From Solibacter sp039934035 (GTDB taxonomy: Bacteria; Acidobacteriota; Terriglobia; Bryobacterales; Bryobacteraceae): a DNA stretch of 64,000 bases. The first letter of the stretch is position 1; each line of letters begins with the position of its first letter. Positions 7,938-17,121 of the stretch are shown here, piece by piece. Location: NCBI GenBank assembly GCA_039934035.1, contig JBDTMZ010000096.1:62001-126000 (forward strand). Reading direction: 5' to 3'. A program made the translations under genes and the position numbers. The notes beneath the pieces were generated by a model that had not been told where the DNA came from, did not search any database, and saw only the letters and a list, made by a program, of their open reading frames with translations.

Positions 7938-9418
7938 ACCTTGGCGAAATACTTTCGGGGGTAGCGCTGTCTCAGCCGCTGGCGCCGGAACTCGCCCGCC
8001 GGGAGATTCAAGGAATCGAGTTCGATTCCCGGCGTGTCACGGCCGGCTCCCTCTTCTTCGCATTCCCCGGAGCCAAGGCCGACGGCCGGCAATTCGCGGC
8101 TGATGCCCTGGCGCGCGGCGCGGTGGCCGTAGTCAGCGAATCGGGGGCGCCTGAGGAGTTCGGCGGGCGGTGGTTGCAGGTGGATCACGGCCGGCAGGCG
8201 CTGTCGCTGGCAGCGCGCAATTTCTACGGGCGGCCCGACGAACGGCTCTTGCTCAGCGGCATTACGGGAACCAACGGCAAGACGACGACGGCGTACCTGA
8301 TCGATTCGGTGCTGCGCGCCGCCGGCAAGGTTACGGCGATGATTGGCACCATCGAACACCACCTGGCGGGCCGGGTGATGCAGGCGGTCAATACCACACC
8401 GGAATCGCTCGACCTGATGCGTATTTTCGCGGAACTGGAGCGCGAAGGCGGTACGCACGTGACCATGGAAGTGTCGTCGCACGCGTTGGCGTTGGGGCGT
8501 GTGTACGGCATGAATTTCCACACTGCGCTATTCACCAATCTGACGCGCGACCACCTGGATTTCCATGGCGACATGGAGACGTACTTCGCGGCGAAGCAGC
8601 AACTGTTTGTGGGCGCGGGCGGCGCTCCGCCGAAGTTCGCGGTGCTCAATCGCGACGACGAGTGGGCGCGCCGTATTCAGGTACCGAGCGGTACGGAAGT
8701 GCTCTGGTACGGGCTCGGGCCGGACGCGGCGCTACGCCCGCGCCATATTGCTTCGGGCTTTCAAGGGCTGCGCTTCGACCTCCAGTACGGGAAGCAGCGC
8801 ATTCCGATCGAGTCGCCGCTGATCGGCAAAATCAACGTGTACAACATTTTGGCGGCATGCGCGGCGGGCATTTCGTATGGTCTGGCTCCGGACGTGGTGG
8901 CGCGTGGAATCGCGCAACTCAAGGCGGTGCCGGGTCGCTTCGAACGGGTGGATGAAGGCCAGCCGTTTGTGGTGGTGGTGGACTATGCCCACACCGACGA
9001 CGCGCTGCGCAATGTCATCTCGGTGGCGCGCGGGTTGAATCCGAAGCGCGTGATTACGCTGTTCGGCTGCGGCGGCGACCGCGACCGGGCGAAGCGACCC
9101 CTGATGGGGCAGGCGGCGGCAGAGGCCAGCGATTTCGTGGTGTTGACCAGCGACAATCCGCGCTCCGAAGATCCGCTGGCGATCATGAACGATGCCCTGG
9201 TGGGGATCCGGCGTACGGACGTTCCGCACGTGGTCGAACCGGACCGCCAGTCAGCCATCAAGCGCGCTTTGATTGAGGCGCGGGAAGGCGACATCGTGAT
9301 TCTGGCGGGAAAGGGCCACGAGCCCTACCAGGTGCTGAAAGACAAGACGATCGATTTCGATGACCGGGCGGTGGCGCGAGAAGTGCTGAAGGGGTATGGG
9401 TATCACAAGGCCCAGTGA
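7934..9418 (+). CDS. murE: UDP-MurNAc-L-Ala-D-Glu:meso-diaminopimelate ligase MurE
   Basis: MurE adds the third amino acid to the cytoplasmic peptidoglycan precursor in an ATP-dependent step. The 494-residue protein has the Mur ligase P-loop GTNGKTTT with K116, the VSSHAL motif, and near the C-terminus D407-N-P-R410, the signature of enzymes that select meso-diaminopimelate over lysine. The stem peptide therefore probably carries meso-DAP. The start overlaps ftsI in an ATGA arrangement, implying translational coupling, and murF follows 3 bp after its stop. Confidence 0.97.
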   Translation: MNLGEILSGVALSQPLAPELARREIQGIEFDSRRVTAGSLFFAFPGAKADGRQFAADALARGAVAVVSESGAPEEFGGRWLQVDHGRQALSLAARNFYGRPDERLLLSGITGTNGKTTTAYLIDSVLRAAGKVTAMIGTIEHHLAGRVMQAVNTTPESLDLMRIFAELEREGGTHVTMEVSSHALALGRVYGMNFHTALFTNLTRDHLDFHGDMETYFAAKQQLFVGAGGAPPKFAVLNRDDEWARRIQVPSGTEVLWYGLGPDAALRPRHIASGFQGLRFDLQYGKQRIPIESPLIGKINVYNILAACAAGISYGLAPDVVARGIAQLKAVPGRFERVDEGQPFVVVVDYAHTDDALRNVISVARGLNPKRVITLFGCGGDRDRAKRPLMGQAAAEASDFVVLTSDNPRSEDPLAIMNDALVGIRRTDVPHVVEPDRQSAIKRALIEAREGDIVILAGKGHEPYQVLKDKTIDFDDRAVAREVLKGYGYHKAQ

Positions 9419-9421
9419 ACC

Positions 9422-10750
9422 ATGACCCTGAAGCTTCAAGAAGTTGCGCGCGCGATGGGCGCGAAAGGCGAGGCCGAGCCGCGGGAAGTCAGCGGCTGGA
9501 GCGTGGACACGCGGACACAGAATCCGGGAGATGTGTACTTTGCGCTACGCGGGCCCAATCATGACGGGCACAGTTTTCTCGGCGCAGCGAGGGAGAAGGG
9601 TGCCGCGGCGGTGGCGGTGGACCGCGAGTCCGGCACGCCCGGCGAACTGGTGGTGCAGGACACCGAGCGTGCGCTGCAGGATTTGGGAGCGTGGGCGCGG
9701 ATGCAATGGGGCGGGCGCGTCATCGGGGTGACGGGCAGCGCGGGCAAAACGACGACGAAGGATGCGATCGCCCATCTGCTGGAGACGGAAGTCGCAGTGG
9801 GCAAGACAAACGGCAATTTCAACAACCAGGTGGGTGTGCCGCTTTCGCTTTTGCGGCTGCCCGATGGCTGCCGCGCCGGAGTGATCGAGATGGGAATGAA
9901 CCACGCAGGAGAGATCCGGCGGCTGGCGGAGATGGCCCGCCCCGAAGTCGGCGTGGTGACGAATGTGGGTTATGCGCACTTGGAGTTCTTCGATTCGATT
10001 GAAGGCATTGCCGCGGCGAAGCGCGAATTGATCGAAGGTCTGCCGCAGGACGGGGTGGCGGTGCTGAATGCCGATGATGCGCGCGTGGCTGCGTTCGCCG
10101 GCGTGCATCCCGGGCGCAGCGTGACGTTCGGCTTCGCGGAGGGCGCGGACGTGCGCGCCGAGGATGTGGAGTACGGGGCGGCAGGGGCGAAGTTTCGCGC
10201 TGCCGGCGTGCAATTTGAGAGCGCGCTTATCGGGCGGCATGGGGTGATGAATCTGCTGGCGGCGATCGCGGTGGCGCGCGAGTTTGGGGTCAGTGCGGCA
10301 CATCTGCGCGAGGCGGTGGCCGGCTTCACGGCGGGCAACATGCGCGGGCAGCGCAGCGAGTACAAGGGAATTGTGATCTGGAACGACTGCTACAACTCCA
10401 ACCCGGAGGCGGCACAATCCATGCTGGATGTGCTGCGGGAAACACCGGCGGTGCGGCGCATCGCGGTGCTGGGCGAGATGCTCGAACTCGGCTCCGCAAG
10501 TGAAGAATTGCACCGGCGCGTGGGACGGTACGCGGCATCGCGCGGTGTGGATCTGCTGATTGGTGTGCGCGGTGCGGCGCGCGCGATGGCGGATGCGGCG
10601 GCGCAGGATGGAATGGCGGCGGAGTTTTTTGAAGACGCGGCGGATGCGGGCGAACGCGTCAAGGAAGTGGCTCGCGCCGGAGACGCGGTCCTGTTCAAAG
10701 GATCGCGCGGCGTGAAAGTGGAGAGGGCGCTGGAAAGGTTCAAGGGATAG
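9422..10750 (+). CDS. murF: UDP-MurNAc-tripeptide:D-alanyl-D-alanine ligase MurF
   Basis: MurF attaches the D-Ala-D-Ala dipeptide to complete the UDP-MurNAc-pentapeptide. The 442-residue protein has the P-loop GSAGKTTTKD with K109, followed by NFNNQVGVPL and IEMGMNHAGEI, all typical of MurF. The C-terminal domain contains NDCYNSNPEA and VLGEMLELG. Local GC content and arginine/alanine codon use are even higher than in neighbouring genes. No ddl gene for dipeptide synthesis is present in this window. mraY begins 4 bp later. Confidence 0.96.
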   Translation: MTLKLQEVARAMGAKGEAEPREVSGWSVDTRTQNPGDVYFALRGPNHDGHSFLGAAREKGAAAVAVDRESGTPGELVVQDTERALQDLGAWARMQWGGRVIGVTGSAGKTTTKDAIAHLLETEVAVGKTNGNFNNQVGVPLSLLRLPDGCRAGVIEMGMNHAGEIRRLAEMARPEVGVVTNVGYAHLEFFDSIEGIAAAKRELIEGLPQDGVAVLNADDARVAAFAGVHPGRSVTFGFAEGADVRAEDVEYGAAGAKFRAAGVQFESALIGRHGVMNLLAAIAVAREFGVSAAHLREAVAGFTAGNMRGQRSEYKGIVIWNDCYNSNPEAAQSMLDVLRETPAVRRIAVLGEMLELGSASEELHRRVGRYAASRGVDLLIGVRGAARAMADAAAQDGMAAEFFEDAADAGERVKEVARAGDAVLFKGSRGVKVERALERFKG

Positions 10751-10754
10751 CGCC

Positions 10755-11891
10755 ATGCTCTACTACCTTCTCTACGAACAACTGCAGAAGAACTTCAGCC
10801 CGTTGCGTGTGTTCGGTTACACGACTTCGCGGACCGCGTTCGCCAGCTTGACCGCGCTGTTCCTCTGCATCGTGCTGGGGCCGTGGCTGATCAACAAGCT
10901 GCGCGAATTTCAAATTGGGCAATACATCCGCGAAGAAGGCCCCAAGTCGCACCAGAAGAAGGCGGGCACACCGACCATGGGCGGCGTGCTGATCATCATT
11001 TCGATTGTTGTGCCGACGCTGCTCTGGGCGGACCTGCGAAATCCCTACGTGTGGATCGCGATTCTGACTTTGCTGGCGTTCGGCTGGATTGGCTTTCTGG
11101 ACGATTACTCGAAGGTCACCAAGAAGCGGAATCTCGGGCTGAGCGGCAAGCGCAAACTGGTGTATCAGTTCCTGGTGGGTTTCTGTTTTGCCGCCTCACT
11201 GCTGTTCATGCGCGCCTGGGGCGATTTCAGCACGGCGATGAACGTCCCGTTCATCAAGACATTTAAACCTTCGCTGCTCATGCCGGAGCTGATGGCGAAT
11301 CCCTGGACGTATGTGCTGGGCGTGGCGCCGTTCTGCATCTTCGTCGCGCTAGTGGTAGTGTTCAGCTCCAATGCAGTGAATCTTACGGACGGGCTCGACG
11401 GCCTGGCCATCGGGTTGATGGTGATTTCGGCGGGCGCGCTGACGATTCTGACTTACGCCGGCGGACACGCTCAGCTTGCGCAATACCTGCAACTGGCGCG
11501 CAATCCGCACACGGCGGAGCTGACGGTCTTCTGCGGGTCGATGACGGGCGCGAGTCTGGGATTCCTCTGGTACAACGCGCATCCCGCGGAGATCTTCATG
11601 GGCGACGTGGGTTCGCTCGGCCTGGGCGGCGCGATGGCCGTGGTGGCCGTGCTCATCAAGCAGGAAGTGCTGCTGCTGTTCATCGGTGGAATCTTTATTG
11701 TGGAAGCGGTTTCCGTGATCTTGCAGGTCGGCAGCTACAAGCTGCGCAACGGCAAACGGATATTCAAGATGGCGCCGCTGCATCATCACTTCGAGGCGTT
11801 GGGCTGGACGGAATCGAAGATTATCGCGCGTTTCTGGATCGCCGGCCTGGTGCTGGCGCTGTTCGCGCTGACGACGTTGAAATTGCGATGA
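10755..11891 (+). CDS. mraY: Phospho-N-acetylmuramoyl-pentapeptide transferase MraY
   Basis: MraY transfers phospho-MurNAc-pentapeptide to undecaprenyl phosphate, producing lipid I at the inner membrane. The 378-residue protein is strongly hydrophobic with about ten membrane helices. The conserved cytoplasmic loops are present: GTPTMGGVLI, GFLDDYSKVTKKRN with catalytic aspartates, NLTDGLDGLAIG, FMGDVGSLGLGG, and the LHHHFEALGW histidine loop. An AAGGGA element about 8 bases before the ATG supports the start. The gene overlaps murD by 4 bp. Confidence 0.97.
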   Translation: MLYYLLYEQLQKNFSPLRVFGYTTSRTAFASLTALFLCIVLGPWLINKLREFQIGQYIREEGPKSHQKKAGTPTMGGVLIIISIVVPTLLWADLRNPYVWIAILTLLAFGWIGFLDDYSKVTKKRNLGLSGKRKLVYQFLVGFCFAASLLFMRAWGDFSTAMNVPFIKTFKPSLLMPELMANPWTYVLGVAPFCIFVALVVVFSSNAVNLTDGLDGLAIGLMVISAGALTILTYAGGHAQLAQYLQLARNPHTAELTVFCGSMTGASLGFLWYNAHPAEIFMGDVGSLGLGGAMAVVAVLIKQEVLLLFIGGIFIVEAVSVILQVGSYKLRNGKRIFKMAPLHHHFEALGWTESKIIARFWIAGLVLALFALTTLKLR

Positions 11892-13216
11892 AGCTGAAGG
11901 GTACACGAGCGCTGGTGGTGGGCATGAAGAAGTCGGGCGTGGGTTCGGCAACTCTACTGCTGCGCGAAGGCGCGGTGGTTCGCGCCACCGATTTGAAGTC
12001 GCTCGATCAGTTGCCCGAAGTGCGCGAGCTGGGAATTCCGTTCGCCGTGCAATCGCCCCAAGTGTTCGAAGGGGCGGAATTGATCGTACTCTCGCCGGAC
12101 GTGCCGGCCGATCTGGAACCGCTCCAAGCGGCGCGCCAGCGCGGTGCCCGCGTGATCGGAGAAGTGGAGCTCGCGGCGCCTTTTCTGAAAGGACGCACCG
12201 TCGGGATTACGGGGTCCAACGGGAAGACGACCACCACCAGCCTGATCGGGCACATCCTGCGCGAGGGCGGCGTTCCCGTGCAGGTGGGCGGCAATATCGG
12301 CGTTGCGGTGACGGCGATGATCGACACTTCCCGCGAGGACGGATGGAACGTGCTCGAGCTTTCCAGTTTTCAACTGGAGACGATCGAGGAATTTCACGCC
12401 GATATCGCGCTGGCTCTGAACGTGACGCAGAATCATTTGGACCGCCACTACACGTTTGAAACTTATGCCGCCGCCAAGGCGCGCCTGTTCGAGACTCAGC
12501 GCGCGGGCGATTGCGCGATTCTGAACGCGGAAGACCCGGTGTGCGTGAGCTATGCGGCGCGTACCGCCGCCACCGTGCAATGGTTCAGCAGCCACCGGAA
12601 AGTCGAGCCCGGTGCGACGCTGTGCGCCGGGAAGCTGGTGGTCGATGGCAAGCTGTTGATGGAGGCGGAAGAGATTCCGATTCGCGGGCGGCACAATGTG
12701 GAAAACGTGCTGGCAGCCGCGCTCGCCGCGTCCCGAGCCGGCGTATCGCGTGGAGCGATTGCCGCGGCCGTGCGCACGTTCCGAGCGGTGGAGCACCGGC
12801 TGGAATTTGTGCGGCGCGTGAACGGGATCGACTTCTATAACGATTCGAAGGCGACCAGCGTAGACGCGACGCTCAAGGCGCTCGACGCGTTCCCCGGGGG
12901 GTTGTGGGTGATTCTGGGCGGCAAAGACAAGGGCTCCGACTACCGCGTCCTGCGCGCACCGCTGGCGGAGAAGGCGCGCGCGGCGCTGTTGATTGGTAAG
13001 GCGGCGGATAAGATCGCTGAACATTTGCAGGGCGCGGTGGAACTGGTGCCCGCCGGCACAATCGCCGCCGCAGTGGCCCATGCGGTGGAGCATGCAGCGC
13101 CGGGAGACACGGTCCTGCTGGCGCCGGCTTGCGCCAGTTTCGATCAGTTTCAGAGTTTCGAGCATCGCGGGCAGGTGTTCAAGGAAATCGTGCAAAGTCT
13201 GGAAGAAAAGAGTTGA
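11888..13216 (+). CDS. murD: UDP-MurNAc-L-alanine:D-glutamate ligase MurD
   Basis: MurD adds D-glutamate to UDP-MurNAc-L-alanine. At 442 residues it is of usual length. It has an N-terminal Rossmann-like UDP-binding domain, the ATP P-loop GSNGKTTTTS with K113, the ELSSFQLE motif, NHLDRH with the metal-binding histidine, and the C-terminal NDSKATSVDATLKAL and GGKDKGSDY. The start overlaps the mraY stop (ATGA). ftsW starts one base after its stop codon. Its substrate D-glutamate would be made by the nearby murI product. Confidence 0.97.
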   Translation: MKLKGTRALVVGMKKSGVGSATLLLREGAVVRATDLKSLDQLPEVRELGIPFAVQSPQVFEGAELIVLSPDVPADLEPLQAARQRGARVIGEVELAAPFLKGRTVGITGSNGKTTTTSLIGHILREGGVPVQVGGNIGVAVTAMIDTSREDGWNVLELSSFQLETIEEFHADIALALNVTQNHLDRHYTFETYAAAKARLFETQRAGDCAILNAEDPVCVSYAARTAATVQWFSSHRKVEPGATLCAGKLVVDGKLLMEAEEIPIRGRHNVENVLAAALAASRAGVSRGAIAAAVRTFRAVEHRLEFVRRVNGIDFYNDSKATSVDATLKALDAFPGGLWVILGGKDKGSDYRVLRAPLAEKARAALLIGKAADKIAEHLQGAVELVPAGTIAAAVAHAVEHAAPGDTVLLAPACASFDQFQSFEHRGQVFKEIVQSLEEKS

Positions 13217-13217
13217 T

Positions 13218-14366
13218 ATGGCGCAGAGACTGAAGACGGACTGGATCCTGTTTTTCACCGTGATCGCGATGGTCTGCTTCGGCGTGCTGATTGTGTACAG
13301 CGCGTCGGCGATCATGGCGGAGATGGGGCCTAACCACTCGGCGTGGCACTTTGTGCAACGGCAGGCGGCCTGGGCGGTGCTCGCGCTCATCCTCATGATG
13401 GCGCTGAAGCATACCCATTACCGCAAACTGCAAACTCCGGCAGTGGCGTTGAGCGCGATCAGCGTCTCTCTATTTCTGCTGGTGGCGGTGTACTTCATGG
13501 ATCCGGGGAACCACCGCTGGCTGCGCCTCGGCGGACCCATCGGCGTACAGCCCTCGGAACTGGCCAAGCCCGCGCTGGTGATCTTCCTGGCGTTCTTCGT
13601 GACATGGCGCGCACGCGCCATCAACAACCCACGCTATACCTTAGTGCCTGCGGCGATGGCCGTGGGACTGGTCATACTGGCAGTGGTTGTGGCGGACCTT
13701 GGAACCGCGATCGTGCTGGGCGCCGCGGCCGGGCTGGTGTTCTTCGTGGCCGGGTTGGAAAAGCGCTACTGCGCGATTGTCGGTGTGCTGGCCATGATCG
13801 GGCTGGTGTTTTTCGTGTTTTCGAAGACCTACCGTCTGGCGCGCGTGGTCATGTTCTTTGACCCGCAATTCAAGATCATCGAAAAGTTTGATCGGCAAGG
13901 AACGATTAAGAAACGGCTGCAGGAATCGCTCGTCACCCGCGATACCAATTATCAGTTGGAGCAGTCCAAGATCGCCGTTGGCGCGGGCGGCACGCTCGGA
14001 CTAGGCTTCATGGCGGGGCGGCAGAAGTTGCTCTACCTGCCGGAAGCGCACAAGGATTTCATTTACGCGGTAGCTGCGGAGGAGTTGGGGATCATCGGGT
14101 CGGTCGGGCTGCTGCTTGGATTCTCCATTATTTTCTGGCGCGGCATTCGCGCAACACTGCGGATCAATGACGATTTCGGACGCTACCTGGCCTTGGGGCT
14201 GACGGTAGTTGTGGTGGTACAAGGCTTCATGCATATGAGCGTAGTTCTCGGCATGATGCCGACCAAAGGCATTCCGCTGCCCATGATCAGTTACGGCGGC
14301 AGCAGTCTGGTGAGCACGCTGGCGAGCTTGGGAATGCTGATGAATGTGAGTGAGCACGCGGGTTGA
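13218..14366 (+). CDS. ftsW: Septal peptidoglycan glycosyltransferase FtsW
   Basis: FtsW is the SEDS-family polymerase that extends septal glycan strands with its partner FtsI. The ATG at 13218, one base after murD, gives 382 residues starting MAQRLKTDW; longer in-frame extensions into murD are not credible. About ten membrane helices are visible, with NHRWLRLGGPIGVQPSE, the loop HKDFIYAVAAEELG, and near the end LPMISYGGSSL, all characteristic of FtsW/RodA. The dcw location favours FtsW over RodA. It is the last gene before the interrupting spacer. Confidence 0.96.
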   Translation: MAQRLKTDWILFFTVIAMVCFGVLIVYSASAIMAEMGPNHSAWHFVQRQAAWAVLALILMMALKHTHYRKLQTPAVALSAISVSLFLLVAVYFMDPGNHRWLRLGGPIGVQPSELAKPALVIFLAFFVTWRARAINNPRYTLVPAAMAVGLVILAVVVADLGTAIVLGAAAGLVFFVAGLEKRYCAIVGVLAMIGLVFFVFSKTYRLARVVMFFDPQFKIIEKFDRQGTIKKRLQESLVTRDTNYQLEQSKIAVGAGGTLGLGFMAGRQKLLYLPEAHKDFIYAVAAEELGIIGSVGLLLGFSIIFWRGIRATLRINDDFGRYLALGLTVVVVVQGFMHMSVVLGMMPTKGIPLPMISYGGSSLVSTLASLGMLMNVSEHAG

Positions 14367-14432
14367 CGATCGAGGCAGAGAAGAGAGAATCGGAGATTGG
14401 ACGGGTAGATTGCATGCGGCGGGACTGCAGAG

Positions 14433-14590
14433 ATCACCGCAGAGACGCAAGGAACGCAGAGGAAGCGCAGAGAAGATGAAGGCGGTAGGAAGCCATGAAG
14501 TTGGGATTGACGGGCAGACGAAATCGAGCGCGAGAATTTGAGAGCGCGCTCTCTGCGCTTTCTCTGCGTCTTTGCCCCTCTGCGGGGAAC
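14433..14590. repeat. Long imperfect inverted repeat of a common intergenic family, inside the dcw cluster
   Basis: The left arm (14433-14474) and the reverse complement of the right arm (14549-14590) match at roughly 36 of 42 positions with one single-base offset. Both contain the CGCAGAGACGCA / GCAGAGAAAGCGCAGAG pattern that recurs between genes in many unrelated bacterial genomes. The arms are 74 bases apart. The whole spacer between ftsW and murG (14367-14618) holds no credible gene; reading frames through it give the low-complexity peptide LRSLRLCG often mis-annotated as protein. Confidence 0.8.
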
Positions 14591-14618
14591 TGCCGGACTC
14601 GGCTGACCCGAGAGAGTC

Positions 14619-15680
14619 ATGGCGGAGCTTAGTTTCTTGATGGCAGGAGGAGGCACGGGCGGACACGTGATACCGGGAATCGCAGTGGCGCGGGAGTTGC
14701 GCGATCGCGGGCACCGGGTGTCGTTTGTCGGCACGGAGCATGGCATGGAAGCCAGGCTGGTGCCGGAAGCCGGTTTCGAATTGCGCAAGATCCGCATCGG
14801 CGGGCTGAACCGCGTCGGACTGCGCCAGACTCTGACGACGCTGGGCCGTCTGCCGGGTGCGACGCTGAGTAGCGATCGCGCGGTGCGTGGCGCCGCCGCG
14901 GTATTCAGTATGGGCGGATACGTCGCGGGACCTCCGGTGCTGGCGGCGATCATACGGCGCGTTCCGGTGGTGGTGATGGAACCCAACGCGGTGCCGGGGT
15001 TTACTAACCGGAAGATCGCCCGGCTGGTGGCGCGCGCATTGGTCTCATTCGAAGAGACCGCCTCCTTCTTCCCGCGCGGGCGCACCGAGATTACGGGACT
15101 GCCGGTACGGGCTGAGTTTTTTCAGATTCCGCCGAAGCCGCGGGGCGAAATGCTGCACGTGTTGATCACGGGCGGCAGCCAGGGATCGCGCACGTTGAAC
15201 CATGCGGCAAAGCAGAGCTGGCCGCTCTTTCGTGCCGCTGGATCCCAGGTGCGCCTCACGCATCAGACGGGCAACGCGGGGTTCGACGAAATCCACGAGG
15301 CGTTCGACGGCTGCGGACTGCAAGGCGAGGTGGTGCGCTTCATCTCCGATATGCCCGCCGCCTTCGCTGCCGCCGACCTGGTGGTGTGCCGCGCCGGCGC
15401 GGGAGCCGTATCGGAGCTGGCGGCGGCGGGCAAACCGTCGATCCTGGTTCCTTTTCCGTTCGCGGCGGACAACCATCAAACACACAACGCGCAGGCAATG
15501 GAGCGCGGCGGGGCGTCTCGTCTGGTGCGCGATGCGGAAATGACGGGCGAGAAACTATTCGAGACTGTGAGCCAAATTAAGGCGAATCTGGCGCCGATGG
15601 GCGAGGCCGCCCGGCGATTTGCCAAACCCGGCGCGGCACGGCGCGCCGCCGACATTCTAGAGGAGGTCGCGCGCGCATAA
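14619..15680 (+). CDS. murG: UDP-GlcNAc:lipid I N-acetylglucosamine transferase MurG
   Basis: MurG is the peripheral-membrane GT-B enzyme that converts lipid I into lipid II. The 353-residue protein has the N-terminal glycine-rich loop GGGTGGHVIPG (residues 10-20), SMGGYVAGP, the ITGGSQGSRTLN loop that opens the C-terminal domain, and RAGAGAVSELAAAGKPSILVP split over the UDP-GlcNAc site. All are MurG signatures. A GAGAG stretch just before the ATG could serve as a weak ribosome-binding site. The gene sits after the inverted-repeat spacer, so it may need its own promoter or read-through from ftsW. Confidence 0.97.
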   Translation: MAELSFLMAGGGTGGHVIPGIAVARELRDRGHRVSFVGTEHGMEARLVPEAGFELRKIRIGGLNRVGLRQTLTTLGRLPGATLSSDRAVRGAAAVFSMGGYVAGPPVLAAIIRRVPVVVMEPNAVPGFTNRKIARLVARALVSFEETASFFPRGRTEITGLPVRAEFFQIPPKPRGEMLHVLITGGSQGSRTLNHAAKQSWPLFRAAGSQVRLTHQTGNAGFDEIHEAFDGCGLQGEVVRFISDMPAAFAAADLVVCRAGAGAVSELAAAGKPSILVPFPFAADNHQTHNAQAMERGGASRLVRDAEMTGEKLFETVSQIKANLAPMGEAARRFAKPGAARRAADILEEVARA

Positions 15681-15735
15681 CTGCCATATTTTCAATTGAC
15701 AGTTAACCGGTAAGCCGAAACAATACGATAAGGAA

Positions 15736-17121
15736 ATGTTTTTCAGACCCCAGCACCTACATTTCGCCGGAATCGGAGGCATTGGCATGAGCGGCATCGC
15801 GGAAGTGCTGCTCAATCTGGGATATCAGATCTCCGGGAGCGACGTGAAACTGTCGCCGATCACGGAACGCCTGGCCGCCATGGGCGCACGTGTGTTCGAA
15901 GGCCACGCGGCGTCCAACCTGGGCGGAGCGCGCGCGCTGGTGGTCAGTTCCGCGGTCGATCAGCAGAATCCAGAAGTGGTGGAAGCGCGGCGCCTGCAGA
16001 TTCCCGTGATCCCGCGCGGCGAACTGCTGGCCGAACTGATGCGCCTGAAGTACGGGATCGCGGTGGCCGGAAGCCATGGAAAAACTACGACCACCTCCCT
16101 GTGCGCCACCATCTTGAACTACGCCGGACTGGATCCGACGGTAGTGGTGGGCGGACGCGTGGGCACCATGGGTGGCAGCAACGCGCGTGTGGGGCGCAGC
16201 GATTTTCTGGTGGTGGAGGCGGATGAGAGCGACGGCAGTTTCCTGAAACTCGCGCCCATCGTCGCGGTGGTCACGAATGTGGACAGGGAGCACCTGGACC
16301 ACTACCCGAGCCTGGAAGCGATTCGCGCGGCCTTCCTCGAATTTGTCAATAAGGTGCCGTTCTACGGCGCGGTCATCGTCTGCCTGGACGACGCGAACGT
16401 GCAGGGCCTGCTGCCGGAGATCCGCCGCCGCACCATTACTTACGGCACCACCGCGCAGGCGGACGTGCAGGCCACGGAGATCGTGTGCGGCCCCTTCCTG
16501 AGCGAGTTCAAACTGCGCTACCGCTCCACCGATCTGGGCAGGTTTACGCTGCGCATTCCCGGCCGCCACAACGTGCTGAATGCGATGGCCGCGATTGCGG
16601 TGGCGATGGAACTGGAAGTCAAGCCGGACACGATTCGCGAAGGGCTGGCTACTTTCAACGGCGTGGACCGGCGCTTTCAGTTGCGCGGGAAAGAACGGGG
16701 CGTCACGGTTGTGGACGATTACGGACACCACCCGACCGAAATCCGCGCTACGCTCGATGGGGCGCGGGTGTGCGGTTTCCGCCGCATTCACGTGCTCTTC
16801 CAGCCGCATCGTTATTCGCGCACTTTCCATTTGATGGACGAATTTGCGGGCTCTTTCATGCAGGCGGACAGTGTCTTCGTGATGGATATCTACGCCGCCT
16901 CCGAGCAGCCGATTGAAGGGGTCACGGCCCAATCCCTGGCCGAACGCATCCGCCAATTCGGACATCGCGGGGTGGAGTATGTGGGCACGCTGGATCGCGG
17001 CGTGGATGCGTTGGTGAAGGCAGCGGGCGAGGGCGACCTGGTGCTCACGCTGGGCGCCGGCAACGTGTGGCAGGCAGGCGACAAAGTATTGCAGCGCATC
17101 GGCGCGGGAGGGGCGGCATGA
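15736..17121 (+). CDS. murC: UDP-N-acetylmuramate:L-alanine ligase MurC
   Basis: MurC begins the stem peptide by adding L-alanine to UDP-MurNAc. The 461-residue protein starts with the nucleotide-binding motif HFAGIGGIGMSGIAEVL and has the P-loop GSHGKTTTTS with K116, VEADESDGSFL, NVDREHLDHY and VDDYGHHPTEI. The ATG at 15736 is fixed by this family N-terminus. AAGGA lies only 1-2 bases upstream, an unusually tight spacing, and a TTGACA at 15696-15701 in the 55-base gap could mark an internal promoter. It overlaps ftsQ by 4 bp. Confidence 0.97.
   Translation: MFFRPQHLHFAGIGGIGMSGIAEVLLNLGYQISGSDVKLSPITERLAAMGARVFEGHAASNLGGARALVVSSAVDQQNPEVVEARRLQIPVIPRGELLAELMRLKYGIAVAGSHGKTTTTSLCATILNYAGLDPTVVVGGRVGTMGGSNARVGRSDFLVVEADESDGSFLKLAPIVAVVTNVDREHLDHYPSLEAIRAAFLEFVNKVPFYGAVIVCLDDANVQGLLPEIRRRTITYGTTAQADVQATEIVCGPFLSEFKLRYRSTDLGRFTLRIPGRHNVLNAMAAIAVAMELEVKPDTIREGLATFNGVDRRFQLRGKERGVTVVDDYGHHPTEIRATLDGARVCGFRRIHVLFQPHRYSRTFHLMDEFAGSFMQADSVFVMDIYAASEQPIEGVTAQSLAERIRQFGHRGVEYVGTLDRGVDALVKAAGEGDLVLTLGAGNVWQAGDKVLQRIGAGGAA

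Noticed and set aside
14001..14741. Bottom-strand frame with LRSLRLCG-type peptide across ftsW and the spacer
   Set aside because: The peptide is the translation of a known intergenic DNA repeat and the frame overlaps the certain ftsW and murG genes.
15757..16965. Long bottom-strand frame opposite murC
   Set aside because: It is a codon-bias shadow of a certain gene.
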